NCBI GenBank assembly: GCA_964563125.1
Contig: CAZLVY010000083.1
Coordinates: forward strand, 1 to 6,175
DNA length: 6,175 bases
From: UBA1368 sp964563125
GTDB taxonomy: Bacteria; Bacillota; Syntrophomonadia; Syntrophomonadales; Syntrophomonadaceae
Reading direction: 5' to 3'
The notes below the pieces were generated by a model that searched no databases, was not told the DNA's origin, and saw only the letters and a program-made list of their open reading frames with translations. Position 1 is the stretch's first letter. The number at the start of each line of letters is the position of its first letter. This document shows, in pieces, positions 6,077 to 6,175 of the stretch. The position numbers were made by a program, and so were the translations under genes.

Positions 6077-6121
6077 ATAAGGAATAGGATAGTTGTTGGA
6101 GGGGATATGGGGTAGATGCAG

Positions 6122-6158
6122 GGGGCTGTGCTGAAACTTTAGTTTCGGACACAGCCCC
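6122..6158 (+). terminator. strong operon-end hairpin without a U-tract
   Basis: GGGGCTGTG (6122-6130) pairs with CACAGCCCC (6150-6158). After a bulged A at 6149 the stem continues with CTGAAAC (6131-6137) against GTTTCGG (6142-6148), including one U-G wobble, and closes on a TTTA loop. That is 16 pairs with a GC-rich base. The sequence after it, ATATAGTTTAAG, is not a U-run, and neither is the sequence following it on the other strand. Position and stability suggest the end of the operon transcript. The form also resembles dispersed palindromic or insertion-sequence-end repeats of Firmicutes genomes. Confidence 0.55.
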
Positions 6159-6175
6159 ATATAGTTTAAGCAGAA

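Noticed and set aside
6026..6160. Minus-strand 44-codon frame starting MGLCPKLKF
   Set aside because: It is Pro-rich because it reads the complement of the G-rich tail, has no ribosome site, and runs through both hairpins.
1..6175. CRISPR array, tRNA, rRNA or intact transposase gene
   Set aside because: No regularly spaced repeats, no tRNA or rRNA signatures and no transposase motifs were seen on either strand.

Overview
The window carries a compact, all-plus-strand operon of five genes that together encode a complete butyryl-CoA beta-oxidation pathway plus a CoA-transferase that can activate the acid. In order these are enoyl-CoA hydratase (crotonase), 3-hydroxybutyryl-CoA dehydrogenase, acetyl-CoA acetyltransferase (thiolase), short-chain acyl-CoA (butyryl-CoA) dehydrogenase and a butyryl-CoA:acetate-type CoA-transferase. 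Every gene appears intact, of normal family length, with all expected catalytic residues in place.

Organism. The proteins are of the clostridial/Firmicutes type. Start sites have strong purine-rich Shine-Dalgarno sequences and two genes start with TTG. The gene order crt-hbd-thl-bcd-CoA transferase, with no etfB/etfA between them, differs from the butyrate-forming crt-bcd-etfB-etfA-hbd operon of Clostridium. It matches what I recall of the beta-oxidation cluster of Syntrophomonas wolfei. I therefore infer a Syntrophomonadaceae-like syntrophic butyrate oxidiser. This rests on recall, not on a database search.

Layout. Positions 1-460 hold no convincing intact gene. They contain a possible decayed minus-strand coding remnant (about 20-249), a long imperfect hairpin (218-290), a small dyad close to the operon (373-390) and the operon's ribosome binding site. 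Positions 461-6010 are the operon, with gaps that widen along it: 21, 40, 52 and 88 bases. The last gap, before the CoA-transferase, holds a perfect 13-bp hairpin (4578-4614). Positions 6011-6175 are a G-rich tail with two copies of an ACATATGTC palindromic motif and a strong 16-bp hairpin at 6122-6158 that closes the operon but lacks a U-tract.

How the genes work together in the degradative direction. The CoA-transferase exchanges butyrate for the acetate moiety of acetyl-CoA, giving butyryl-CoA. The dehydrogenase oxidises this to crotonyl-CoA, crotonase hydrates it, the NAD-dependent dehydrogenase makes acetoacetyl-CoA, and thiolase cleaves that to two acetyl-CoA. One acetyl-CoA primes the next activation and the other is free for ATP formation elsewhere. 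The same enzymes could run in reverse to make butyrate. The electron-transfer partner of the acyl-CoA dehydrogenase (EtfAB and a membrane quinone-linked oxidoreductase) is not in the window and must be encoded elsewhere. I found no unfamiliar multi-gene system; the less-explained signals are the non-coding structures around the operon.
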